From the NCBI RefSeq assembly GCF_001029505.1, contig NZ_LEKH01000009.1:1-64000 (forward strand): a stretch of DNA of 64,000 nucleotides, read 5' to 3'. The notes below the pieces were generated by a model, which worked only from the letters and a program-made list of their open reading frames with translations, did no database searches and was not told the DNA's origin. This document shows positions 1-8,072 of this stretch, in pieces. The position numbers were made by a program, and so were the translations under genes. Position 1 is the stretch's first letter. Each line of letters begins with the position of its first letter. The stretch is from Rubrobacter aplysinae. GTDB lineage: Bacteria > Actinomycetota > Rubrobacteria > Rubrobacterales > Rubrobacteraceae.

Positions 1-117
1 ACCAAGAAGACTCTAGTAGAGGCGATGGGCGCAGCGCTATCCGCAATTACTGCTGCAGAGGCCCTGGGCTTTTTCGAGCACGCAGGGTACCGGCAAACTG
101 CGGTTCATCTACTGTGA
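1..117 (+). pseudogene. IS630-family transposase, C-terminal end only
   Basis: Frame 1 reads in from the window edge and ends at TGA 115-117. The 38 residues contain VEAMG-AL-A-TA--A-GFFEHAGY, which matches closely the C-terminus of the IS630-type transposase remnant at 54361-55153. Only the tail is visible, so I cannot tell whether the full gene outside the window is intact. It shows that at least two related IS630 copies exist on this replicon. Confidence 0.75.
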
Positions 118-181
118 AACGCGCTGTTAAAACACCGTATCTGTACTTGATGCATCTTTTAAGTTCTCGGATACTGCGGGT

Positions 182-805
182 ATGGATATTGGATACGCGC
201 AGGTATCGACCGGCGATCAGTCTCTTGAGTTGCAGAAGGAAGCGTTAGAGAACGTCGGCGTCGAGGAACGGTACATCTACACTGACGTTACCGGAGGAGC
301 CAACTTCGAGCGGCCCGGCCTCGAAAGAGCCAGGGATCAGCTCCGCGAAGGCGACACCCTGGTGGTCTGGAGGCTGGACCGGCTGGGGAGATCTCTCAAG
401 GACCTGATTGAGACGGTCAACGAGCTGGCCGACCGTGGCATCGGGTTCAAGAGTCTTACGGAGGCTATAGACACGACCACCTCTGGAGGCAGGCTCGTCT
501 TTCACATCTTCGGAGCGCTGGCTGAGTTCGAGCGGGAGATCATCCGCGAGAGGACTATGGCCGGGCTCAACACGGCTAGGGCGCGCGGTCGCTACGGAGG
601 GCGGCCAAAGGCCATGGATGATAAGAAGGTCAGGATGGCGAAGTCCATGCTCGTCGATCAGTTCAATACTGTGGCCGACGTGTGCGAGGCGCTTGGGGTG
701 TCCCGCTCCACGCTGTATAAGTATGTAGGTCCGGGAGGTACCGGACCGGTTCACTGGCGCGAAGATTCATCTGAGGAATCTGGAGACAAGGGAGACTCAA
801 CATGA
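182..805 (+). CDS. Serine recombinase (resolvase/invertase family)
   Basis: A 207-residue small serine recombinase. The N-terminal catalytic domain (about 1-135) has the nucleophile Ser9 in GYAQVST, the WRLDRLGRS arginine motif near residue 62 and LAEFEREIIRERT on the long helix. The C-terminal DNA-binding part (about 140-185) carries a helix-turn-helix, VADVCEALGVSRSTLYKY. The usual YARVST motif is YAQVST here: the conserved active-site Arg two residues before the nucleophile is Gln (CAG; one base from CGG). In gamma-delta resolvase this Arg takes part in catalysis, so activity may be impaired. It lies 64 bp after a transposase end, suggesting a mobile-element remnant. Its stop overlaps the start of the ClpS-like gene. 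Confidence 0.88.
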   Translation: MDIGYAQVSTGDQSLELQKEALENVGVEERYIYTDVTGGANFERPGLERARDQLREGDTLVVWRLDRLGRSLKDLIETVNELADRGIGFKSLTEAIDTTTSGGRLVFHIFGALAEFEREIIRERTMAGLNTARARGRYGGRPKAMDDKKVRMAKSMLVDQFNTVADVCEALGVSRSTLYKYVGPGGTGPVHWREDSSEESGDKGDST

Positions 806-1140
806 CCATGATGACCGCCACTACGGTACCTACGGTAGCGGAGCCCGAGACCTCGACCGTGACCGGCACGCGGACGATGCCACCCTACAACGTAGTGCTC
901 TTGAATGACGACGATCACAGCGTGGACTATGTAATAAGGATGCTAGGGGATCTGTTCGGGCACTCGCGCGAAAGAGGAGTTAGGATAGCACAGGAGGTAC
1001 ACACCACCGGCAGAGCTATCGTTGCGACCACCGATCTGGAAGAGGCGGAGCTCAAGCGGGAGCAGATCCACGGCTACGGCCCCGATCCGATGATCGAACG
1101 TTGCAAGGGATCTATGTCTGCGGAATCCACCTCCGGCTGA
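802..1140 (+). CDS. clpS: ClpS-like N-end-rule adaptor for ClpAP/ClpCP
   Basis: A 112-residue protein. After a variable 25-residue N-terminus the ClpS fold begins with PPYNVVLLNDDDHSVDYVI. The Asn-Asp-Asp that binds the substrate alpha-amino group is present, as is the pocket histidine in EVHTTGRAIV, followed by LKREQIHGYGPDP. Known role: hands proteins with destabilising N-terminal residues to a Clp AAA+ unfoldase. No clpA/clpC is nearby. It starts within the resolvase stop (ATGA, 802-805) with GGGAG upstream, so it is probably translationally coupled. ATG 811 is an alternative start. Confidence 0.85.
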   Translation: MTMMTATTVPTVAEPETSTVTGTRTMPPYNVVLLNDDDHSVDYVIRMLGDLFGHSRERGVRIAQEVHTTGRAIVATTDLEEAELKREQIHGYGPDPMIERCKGSMSAESTSG

Positions 1141-1383
1141 CCAGTGGGAACTACCCATAGGTACTCTACACCTTCTTTTGGGCCTCCTTGAAGAGCCTGA
1201 AGGAATAGCTACGTGGATGCTGTTGAGGCTACGGATAGAGCCGCTCCAGGTCCGTTGGATGGGCCTAGAAATGGTACGAGCGGGCGAATTCCAGTACAAC
1301 AATACGTGGTAAACCTTCTTCCCCATTCTCAAGATGCTAGCAGAGCGTGCGCGATATGCCCCAGATACTCTTCCTTGTTTGAC

Positions 1384-1426
1384 ACCGTATACGGTATTAA
1401 GATGTTGACACCATAAAAGGTGTCAA
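1384..1426. promoter_or_regulatory. Two palindromes ahead of the toxin-antitoxin operon
   Basis: The first is a perfect 12-bp palindrome, ACCGTATACGGT (1384-1395). The second has perfect 8-bp arms, TTGACACC (1405-1412) and GGTGTCAA (1419-1426), around ATAAAA. The motif TTGACACC also precedes the first palindrome (1379-1386). They end 9 bp before the toxin start and are likely binding sites for the HTH antitoxin, since such operons are usually autoregulated. The rest of the 1141-1435 gap shows no gene. Confidence 0.6.
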
Positions 1427-1435
1427 AAGCGCGTC

Positions 1436-1828
1436 ATGAGCAGCGACTCGGAGGAGAAGTCATGGAGGACCGTCTACTACAAGAACGCTTCGGGCAAGGT
1501 TCCAGTGAGGGAGTTCATCGAGGAGCAGGACGCGAAGACTCAGGAGCGTATTCGAGCCGATCTCGGACGGCTGCGGAGGTTTGGAACGGCTCTGGGTTTT
1601 CCGTATGTACGCAAGCTCGAAGGCAGGGAATTTTGGGAGCTCAGGACACGGGTCGGCGGTGAAGTCTAACGGACTTTTTACTTCGCTTACTCGGGGAGGA
1701 AATTCGTGCTTTTGCACGCTTTCCAGAAGAAGAGTCAGAAGACCCCGCAGAAGGAGCTGGATACTGCGGAGGCGAGGATGAAGGATTACATAGAGCGCCA
1801 CAACAAGAGCCGCAGGAGGAAACAATGA
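1436..1828 (+). pseudogene. RelE/HigB-like toxin (phage Gp49-like) broken by a nonsense codon
   Basis: The frame opens at ATG 1436 and stops at TAA 1667-1669 after 77 residues (ending WELRTRVGGEV). The same frame continues past that stop as RTFYFAYSGRKFVLLHAF, then FQKKSQKTPQKEL, to TGA 1826-1828. The family is normally about 110-130 residues and has a Tyr where the stop falls, so one change, TAC to TAA, explains it. The restored 130-codon frame ends in a 4-bp ATGA overlap with the antitoxin, the expected operon layout. The truncated product lacks the C-terminal beta strand and helix needed for RNase activity. A sequencing error is the alternative. Confidence 0.82.
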
Positions 1829-2154
1829 TCGCAGGAAACCCCCGGGACGACATAAATCCGGAAGTAGAAGAAGACGTAGAGGGGCACTTCGAGGGCCTTT
1901 ACGAGCGGGACGAAGAGTTCCGTAGGGCGTGGGATTCGAGAAGGCTGCAGCGCGAGCTGGGCGACAGGCTCCTACAGCGCAGGCTCGAACTCGGGTACTC
2001 CCAGCGAGAGCTGGCCGAGAAGGTGGGGACGAGCCAGAACCGGATCTACCTCATAGAAAGCGGTGAGGCTAACCCGACCCTCGATACCCTCGGCAGGCTA
2101 GCCGAGATCCTGGATGCACGTCTGACGGTGGATCTCAACGCACCCGCCTCATGA
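1825..2154 (+). CDS. XRE-family antitoxin / transcriptional regulator
   Basis: A 109-residue protein. An acidic N-terminal half is followed by an HTH_3 domain at about 48-105: LLQRRLELGYSQRELAEKVG, then TSQNRIYLIESGEANPTLDT. Proteins of this layout pair with HigB/RelE-like (Gp49-like) toxins and neutralise them while repressing the operon. It starts inside the toxin stop codon (ATGA). Because the upstream toxin has a premature stop, this gene may be an orphan antitoxin; read-through or reinitiation would be needed for coupled translation. Confidence 0.85.
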   Translation: MIAGNPRDDINPEVEEDVEGHFEGLYERDEEFRRAWDSRRLQRELGDRLLQRRLELGYSQRELAEKVGTSQNRIYLIESGEANPTLDTLGRLAEILDARLTVDLNAPAS

Positions 2155-2576
2155 CCTCCGTCTCCGAGGGTAAGTCGCTGCTTTACACTACCGTCGGAGG
2201 CTTGGATGTGTAGCGTCCTAGAACCCGTCTATCTGGACAAGGTCAGGAACTTGGATTCGGGAAGGGAGTACGGTAATGCGAGGAGCGCCCACGGGCTATC
2301 TATGCGCCCCTCCCCTGCCTCTTCCCGCAGATCCCCGTTTTCCGCACATCGGTAGCCTCATGCTTTCCGTACCACTCTTGCAAACTTTTTCTGGTACGAG
2401 TCTCCCAACCTTATTTAGCCTACTGCGGATCCGCATTAGGAGCATGAGAGCAAAAACTCGTAACGTAAGGAGTGTCCGTTACGAGTCACGCCTAGTGGTG
2501 GCATTGACGCTCAATGTGTCCAGTTGGTAGACGGATATGGTTTCGTTCGCTCACTCGCTGCCATCTACCTACCCTC
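2155..2576. other. Non-coding gap after the antitoxin
   Basis: I see no convincing gene in these 420 bases. They hold a perfect 12-bp palindrome TGCGGATCCGCA (2424-2435) and the hairpin listed at 2456-2486. The gap ends at the 3' end of the minus-strand DUF1772 gene. Confidence 0.5.
2456..2486. repeat. Inverted repeat, 10-bp perfect arms
   Basis: ACTCGTAACG (2456-2465) pairs with CGTTACGAGT (2477-2486) across an 11-base loop. There is no T-run on either side, so it is not a standard terminator. It lies between the convergent antitoxin and DUF1772 genes and could form an mRNA 3'-end hairpin for either. Confidence 0.6.
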
Positions 2577-3059
2577 CTAGACACGGAGCGCGATGGTAAG
2601 CACGGCCGCCGCGGCGAGGCTGGCTACGACCCGCAGATGGTTCCATGCGGTCCACTTCCTCACGTACTCGTTCCAGCGATCCATAGCCTCGGCACTTTCG
2701 GGGTTCAACGCTGCGAGCCTATTATTGAGCGGGACATTGCGCGCGGCCGTTACCCCGATGGTGCCTACTAGGTAGAGTATTCCTCCTGCGAGTACCAGGG
2801 CCGCTGACTGCTCGCCCAAGGAGAGCACCGCCCACACGATCAGCACGAGGCAGGCTGCGGCCGTCCCGAACAGTGTCATCATGAAGGGAGGAGTGACGGC
2901 CAGGATGTTGATCGACTGCATAGCGGCGATCCCCTGCGCGGGCGGTAGCCGCTTGAGCGCAGGCATCACGAAGCTGGAGAAGGCGAAGAGGACCCCCGCG
3001 TTTAGCCCGCAGCCAAGTGCCGAGAGGAGTGTCAGTACAAAGAGAAAGCCATCTATCAT
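2577..3059 (-). CDS. DUF1772 (anthrone-oxygenase-like) membrane protein
   Basis: 160 residues and four hydrophobic segments. It has the family pattern: an N-terminal GVLFAFSSFVMPAL helix, ITARNVPLN-like AARNVPLNNRLAAL, and the C-terminal WNEYVRKWTAWNHLRV before a last helix. ATG 3059 is chosen because GGAGG lies just upstream (GGAGGTTCAG-ATG); a longer reading frame to 3101 lacks such a site. Family members are integral membrane proteins of uncertain function; some fungal relatives oxidise anthrones. The neighbouring minus-strand gene upstream is broken. Confidence 0.75.
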   Translation of the reverse strand: MIDGFLFVLTLLSALGCGLNAGVLFAFSSFVMPALKRLPPAQGIAAMQSINILAVTPPFMMTLFGTAAACLVLIVWAVLSLGEQSAALVLAGGILYLVGTIGVTAARNVPLNNRLAALNPESAEAMDRWNEYVRKWTAWNHLRVVASLAAAAVLTIALRV

Positions 3060-3072
3060 CTGAACCTCCGGG

Positions 3073-3343
3073 TTAGCCGAGTGCGACAACAAAGCACGCA
3101 AGCGCCAGCAGCAGTGCCATCGGTCCCCACAAGAATCTCTCCCAGGGACTAGACGAGGCGAAGTTCGCGACCGCGCTGAGGGTCATCATGGCGACGAGTG
3201 CCCAAGTCCCCAGCGGGGGATATCGAAAGGCGGACTGGCTTCCCAATACCCGGCCCGACCGAGGATGACGAGGAAGCGGCGACCAAGAGCACCACGTACG
3301 AGACGGCACTTGCGATCCGGAGCCTTGGCGGCAGCACCCTCAT
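3073..3343 (-). pseudogene. Small membrane protein gene with two frameshifts
   Basis: Reading from ATG 3343 gives MRVLPPRLRIASAVSYVVLL, then VAA. A change of frame gives FLVILGRAG, and another gives VLGSQSAFRYPPLGTWALVA to ACFVVALG (stop at 3073). Joined, they form one roughly 90-residue protein with three hydrophobic helices and a smooth transition at each point, so the gene was once continuous. It lies 14 bp upstream of the DUF1772 gene on the same strand. Two single-base indels (or sequencing errors) explain the break. Function is not recognised. Confidence 0.6.
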
Positions 3344-3349
3344 GAACAC

Positions 3350-3649
3350 CGCCCCGTCGCCCTCGAAAACGAGCTCATGGGCCATCCCTCGGTCGCCGAG
3401 GCAGCCGTCATCGCCGTCGCCCACCCGCGCTGGCAAGAGCGTCCGCTGGCCGTGACAGTGCTCAAGGAGGGCGAGAGTGCGACGGCGGAGGACCTGCTCT
3501 CCCACCTCTCGAAAACCTTCCCGAAGTGGTCGCTGCCAGACGCCGTCGAGTTCGTCGCTGAGATACCGCGCACCTCCACCGGTAAGTTCAAGAAGCTCGC
3601 CCTGCGAGAGCAGTTCGAGGGCTATGCATTGCCCGATGCCGAACGATAA
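3350..3649 (+). pseudogene. Acyl-CoA synthetase C-terminal fragment
   Basis: About 97 residues match the AMP-binding enzyme C-terminal domain: VALENELMGHPSVAEAAV, then AHPRWQERPLAVTVLKEGE, ending IPRTSTGKFKKLALREQFE. The Lys of TGKFKK is the lysine that acts in the adenylation half-reaction. The large N-terminal adenylation domain is absent: upstream of about 3350 the frame loses similarity and runs into the antisense membrane-protein remnant. This is a 5'-truncated remnant left by a rearrangement. Confidence 0.75.
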
Positions 3650-3799
3650 CAACCTCGAGAGCAGCCCAGCTCATCCAGTGTAGCTTCTGTTTATAGTGTG
3701 CTCAGCGTCGTCCACTACTCCCCTTTCTCCCCTTCCCGGAGCTTCCCGGAGATAGGCCACCTGCGATGCTAGTCATTCGACCGCTCTATACAGAACGCT

Positions 3800-5281
3800 C
3801 TACCGTCTTCGGCTGCCCCGGTACCGCAGAGAGACAAGAAGACCAAGGCCGCCAAGGGCTCCTGCGAAGAGCAATAACATGGCGTCAGGCACGCTTCCGA
3901 GGCCCATACCCCCGGTATCCGGCATCACGATGGCTTCGCTGGACTCACCCGTGCCCGCCCCCGAGCCCTGGAGGCCCAGGCTCGCGAGCATCGCGTCGTG
4001 GATATGCGTATTTTCGTAGACTCCCACGAGGCTCTCTCCGCCCGGACCCATAGCAGTTACGGGCACGTCCTCGGCGCTATGGTTGGCGGTGGTCCAGTCC
4101 ACGAGGAACTCCGCATCGGAGTTGGCCACGGGGAAGGGTCCATCTTCGGCCGTGCGTCCCTCACCCGATTCGTTAGGATAATCCGGGTCGTCCTGGATCT
4201 CGTTCGTGTCTTCGATGGCTAGGCCGCCGGTCTCGTGATCGGCGGTAACTATTACCAGCGTGTCGGGGTGGCTCTCGGCGTAGGACTTCGCAACGCCGAC
4301 AGCGCCATCAAGAGCCTGCCCGGCCTCTACCGTAAGCGGAGCATTGCTCTGGTGGGCCATCTCGTCTATGCCCTCACCCTCGACCATGAGGAAAAAGCCC
4401 TCCGGGTTCTGTGAAAGCGTGCCGATGGCTTTCTCCGTCATCTCTGGCAGCGGCACCGAAGGATCATAGGAGGCACCTTCGTCTTCCGGCCCTGCCTGGA
4501 ACATCTCCTCGTTTGCGAAAAGTCCGAGAAGCTTCGAGCCAGAAGCAGACTGCAGACTCTGAGCGTCCGTGATGTACTCGTAGCCAAGCCCCTGCGCCTG
4601 CTCGACCAGGTTACCCTCTTCTCCGGCGCTCTTCTCCTCCGGGTCCGCCGCCGGCTCGTCCGGGAAAGCTCCCGCGTTCCCCTCCGGATACCAGTAGTCC
4701 TCACCACCGCCGAGGATCACGTCTGGCTTGCTCCCGGTCAGGTACTGGCGGGCGATCTCGCTTTGCTTATCCCGGTCTTCTACGTGGGCACCGAACGAGG
4801 CCGGGGTAGCATCGGTTACCTGGCTGTCGGTAACCACCCCGGTAGCCTTACCCGCGGCCCCGGCTTTTTCGAGCACGCTGGGCACCGTGTTCCCGTTCTC
4901 ATCCACGCCCACGGCGCCGTTGAAGGTCTTTACCCCGGTTGCTATGGCCGTACCCCCGGCTGCGGAATCTGTAACGAATGCCTCCGGGTCGCGCGGCGTG
5001 GTCTCGGACCTTCCAGCATAGGGCATGGAGTCCATGGCCAACTGTCCTTCGGTACCGACCGTCGAGTAGCGTATGAGATCCCGATGGGATGTGCCCATCC
5101 CGTCACCCACGAACACGATGACATTTTTCGCGGTCCCGGTAGGAGTATCAGCGACATTACCGACCTCATCGGCTTCATCAGCCTGTGCGAGGCGCTCTGA
5201 AGGGCCGGTCAGCATCAATATGCAGAAAACGCAGAAAGCCAGACCGAACAGAAATCCGGTAACTCTTATAGCATGAAGCAA
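3800..5281 (-). CDS. phoA: Alkaline phosphatase with a sortase-type C-terminal anchor
   Basis: 493 residues of the PhoA-like alkaline phosphatase family. Metal and catalytic motifs are present: NVIVFVGDGMG, VTDSAAGGTA (catalytic Ser in DSAAG), EGEGIDEMAH, VTADHETGG and NTHIHDAM. The TTG at 5281 is preferred because GGAGG lies 7 bases upstream and it yields a compact signal segment (LFGLAFCVFCILMLTG). The C-terminus has MPDTGG, a hydrophobic stretch (MLLLFAGALGGLGLLVSL) and a basic tail RYRGSRRR, the layout of a sortase substrate, so the enzyme is probably fixed to the cell wall. Role: release of phosphate from organic monoesters outside the cell. Confidence 0.85.
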   Translation of the reverse strand: MLHAIRVTGFLFGLAFCVFCILMLTGPSERLAQADEADEVGNVADTPTGTAKNVIVFVGDGMGTSHRDLIRYSTVGTEGQLAMDSMPYAGRSETTPRDPEAFVTDSAAGGTAIATGVKTFNGAVGVDENGNTVPSVLEKAGAAGKATGVVTDSQVTDATPASFGAHVEDRDKQSEIARQYLTGSKPDVILGGGEDYWYPEGNAGAFPDEPAADPEEKSAGEEGNLVEQAQGLGYEYITDAQSLQSASGSKLLGLFANEEMFQAGPEDEGASYDPSVPLPEMTEKAIGTLSQNPEGFFLMVEGEGIDEMAHQSNAPLTVEAGQALDGAVGVAKSYAESHPDTLVIVTADHETGGLAIEDTNEIQDDPDYPNESGEGRTAEDGPFPVANSDAEFLVDWTTANHSAEDVPVTAMGPGGESLVGVYENTHIHDAMLASLGLQGSGAGTGESSEAIVMPDTGGMGLGSVPDAMLLLFAGALGGLGLLVSLRYRGSRRR

Positions 5282-5669
5282 AACTGCTCCTCCCTTAGCA
5301 ATCCCCAAATCAACCCGGCCGCCATAAGCCACTACGATAGTATGCTCTTTGAGAACACCGGGCACAAGTATAAGAGTGCCTGACGGCGCAAGCAATTCTG
5401 AAACGCTGAGGATTACCGAGGATCTAGCGTGTCAAATACAGTGGCTTCTAGCCTGCTCACAGGTCTGTGGTGGATAATCCGTGCTTGCTGCTTTAGCGGC
5501 TCTAGAGACATCCATACTCTCGTGCTAGAGGCTAACGGGGTAACAAGGTTAGGCCCAAAGATAGCGCGTCTATACTTATACTCACCATTCCTGCTCTCTG
5601 GTAATCTCCCGCATGTATTAGGAGAAAAGCAAGCTTTGCGGAAAATCTACCGGAGGGGAGGGTGAGAAT

Positions 5670-7712
5670 ATGAGCCAGGAGGAAGGCTCTAGAAGAGAGG
5701 CTCTGGAAGAGCCCTACATACCGGCCTCACAATCGTTGCCGGAGATCACGGTCAAGGCCATCGCGCTCTGCATACTGCTATCGGCGCTTCTGGCCGCGGC
5801 CAACGCCTACCTCGGACTGAAGGTTGGCCTCACCGTCTCGGCCTCTATACCGGCAGCCGTGATCTCGATGGCCGTGCTGCGCTTCTTCCGTGAGCACAAC
5901 ATCCTGGAGAACAACATCGTCCAGACCTCCGCCTCCGCCGGGGAGGCGCTCGCTGCAGGCGTGATCTTCACCCTGCCCGCGCTGGTCCTGCTCGGCTACT
6001 GGCAGAGCTTCGAGTTCCTGCCGGTTGCGGCCATCGCGCTGTGTGGCGGGGTACTCGGCGTAATATTCACCATCCCTTTGAGGCGGGCCCTGATCATAAA
6101 CGCCCGGTTGCGCTTCCCAGAAGGTGTCGCAACCGGTGAAGTTCTCAAGTCCGGCACCGAGGGAGGCCAGGGAGCGAGAAATGTTGCCCTGGCCGGGGTG
6201 GCGGCCGCGCTGCTGAACCTGTGCCAGACGGGCTTTGGGGTAGTCTCCTCTACGGTGGCGGGCGGCTTCTCCGCCGGACGGGCCGTCTTCGGCGTCGGCA
6301 GCGGTCTCGGGGTGGCGCTACTCGGGGTCGGCTACATAGTCGGGATCAACATAGCCGTGCTCGTTTTCCTCGGCGGAGCGGTGGCCTGGCTGGTAGGGAT
6401 CCCGCTCTACACCGCGTTCGCAGACCCGGCTGCCATATCCGAGCTTACGGGTGGCGCGGGGGGCTATGCCGCAGCAGAGGCTATCTGGAGCGAGCGCATC
6501 CGCTACCTCGGCGTCGGCGCCATGGCCGTCGGCGGGGTGTGGGCCCTGGTCTCCGTATTCCGCCCCGTGATCGACGGCGTCCGCTCCTCCATTGAGGCGG
6601 TACGCCGGGCTCGCCGGGGCGAGGATACCGGCCTCGCGCGCACCGACCGCGACACCCCGATAAACATCCTCCTCTACGGGACGCTCGCGCTTACCGTGCC
6701 GATCTTCCTGGTATTCTTGCTCGTCGTCGACCCCGCCGCCCTCGGCATCGGCGGTGGCTCCTACGCGTTGGTCATCATCTTCGGCGTGGTCTTCGCCTTC
6801 GTCGCCGGCTTTCTGTTCTCCTCTGTCGCCGGCTACATGGCGGGCCTCGTAGGCTCCTCGAACAACCCGATCTCCGGCGTGACCATAGCAACGGTGCTCG
6901 CGGTGTCCCTGATACTACTCGCCTTGCTCGGCGGCCAGATAGACCTCGGCGTCGACAGCTCCGAGGCAACCGCAGCGGCGGCGACAGCAATCCTGGTCGC
7001 TGGCGTGGTCTGCTGCGCCGCGGCCATAGCCGGGGACAACATGCAGGACTTGAAGGCCGGAAACATAGTCGGGGCCACGCCCTTCAAGCAGCAGATAGTG
7101 CAGATAGTCGGCGTCGTGACGGCGGCCCTGTGCATAGCCCCGATACTCGCCGTCCTGTACCAGGCCTACGGCCTCGGAGACTCGCTCCCGAGAGCTGGCA
7201 TGGACCCCTCACAGGCCCTGCAGGCCCCCCAGGCCACGCTCATGGCCTCGGTCTCGCGCGGAGTGCTAGGCGGCGGGCTTCCGTGGGGGATGTTCGCGGT
7301 TGGTGCTGCGCTCGCGGCGGCGATCATAGCCGTGGACCAGACGCTTGCCCAGCGTGGGGCGAACTTCCGCACCCCGGTACTCGCCGTGGCGGTCGGGCTG
7401 TACCTCCCGCTTGAGCTGTCGGTCCCGATCTTTATCGGGGGCCTGGTCTCCTACCTGGTGGGACGCAGGCTCGCGGACCGGGGAGAGACTAGCACCTCCC
7501 GCGGCGGCATCCTGTTCGCCTCCGGACTTATAACGGGCGAGGCACTCATGGGCATCCTGCTAGCGATTCCATTCGCCGCCGCCCAGAGCGCGGAGATACT
7601 CCTCATAGCGCCTGACACCCCGGCCTTTACGCTCATCGCCAATGTGCTCGGCGTCGCCCTGTTCGCAGTCTTCGCGTTCTGGCTGTACCGCGTGGCAACG
7701 GGCAGGCGTTGA
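5670..7712 (+). CDS. OPT-family oligopeptide transporter
   Basis: 680 residues with about 14-16 hydrophobic segments. The N-terminal region has the OPT signature NAYLGLKVGLTVSASIPAAV and NNIVQTSASAGEALAAG. OPT proteins import small peptides or metal-chelate peptides by proton coupling. GGAGGGTGAGAAT sits just before ATG 5670. It stands alone, between the divergent alkaline phosphatase and the amidase block; peptide or amide uptake would fit the downstream hydrolases but no operon link is visible. Confidence 0.85.
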   Translation: MSQEEGSRREALEEPYIPASQSLPEITVKAIALCILLSALLAAANAYLGLKVGLTVSASIPAAVISMAVLRFFREHNILENNIVQTSASAGEALAAGVIFTLPALVLLGYWQSFEFLPVAAIALCGGVLGVIFTIPLRRALIINARLRFPEGVATGEVLKSGTEGGQGARNVALAGVAAALLNLCQTGFGVVSSTVAGGFSAGRAVFGVGSGLGVALLGVGYIVGINIAVLVFLGGAVAWLVGIPLYTAFADPAAISELTGGAGGYAAAEAIWSERIRYLGVGAMAVGGVWALVSVFRPVIDGVRSSIEAVRRARRGEDTGLARTDRDTPINILLYGTLALTVPIFLVFLLVVDPAALGIGGGSYALVIIFGVVFAFVAGFLFSSVAGYMAGLVGSSNNPISGVTIATVLAVSLILLALLGGQIDLGVDSSEATAAAATAILVAGVVCCAAAIAGDNMQDLKAGNIVGATPFKQQIVQIVGVVTAALCIAPILAVLYQAYGLGDSLPRAGMDPSQALQAPQATLMASVSRGVLGGGLPWGMFAVGAALAAAIIAVDQTLAQRGANFRTPVLAVAVGLYLPLELSVPIFIGGLVSYLVGRRLADRGETSTSRGGILFASGLITGEALMGILLAIPFAAAQSAEILLIAPDTPAFTLIANVLGVALFAVFAFWLYRVATGRR

Positions 7713-8072
7713 GAATTTTCCGAGTGGAAACAAAGTATCTCCGAGGTGAAGCATCTTGTGAAATAGCTTGGGTATTCTTAAGAAAGCGGACGGCAGAGGC
7801 AATGGAAATGGGAGCATGCCGTAAATTTCAGGGACAGTGATTACGTGCATGGTGCCCTGGCTAAGGGTTAACGACGCGCCGCGTTCAGGCTCCGTGCCTA
7901 ATGCACTTGCCTCCCTACGGAGCGATCTACACTAATGACGCGAAACGCGAGCCACTTGCTATGGGAGATTCGGTTACGGTCAACTTGGCTGGACCACGGC
8001 CTGCCCGATTACTATTGTGTCTTTCATGCTATCCTGCCGGTCTTGGGGAGCCAAGCGAAGGAGGGTTTCGAG
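7713..8072. other. Gap before the first amidase
   Basis: A reading frame runs through the right half into the amidase (from 7935), but it has no family similarity and no ribosome site at its start, while GGAGG precedes ATG 8073. I treat it as a 5' leader and promoter region; no distinct promoter is recognisable. Confidence 0.45.

Noticed and set aside
1213-1416. 67-residue frame before the toxin
   Set aside because: No similarity, no ribosome site, and it overlaps the operator palindromes.
7935-8072. N-terminal extension of the first amidase by 46 residues
   Set aside because: No family similarity and no ribosome site at the upstream start, whereas GGAGG precedes ATG 8073.
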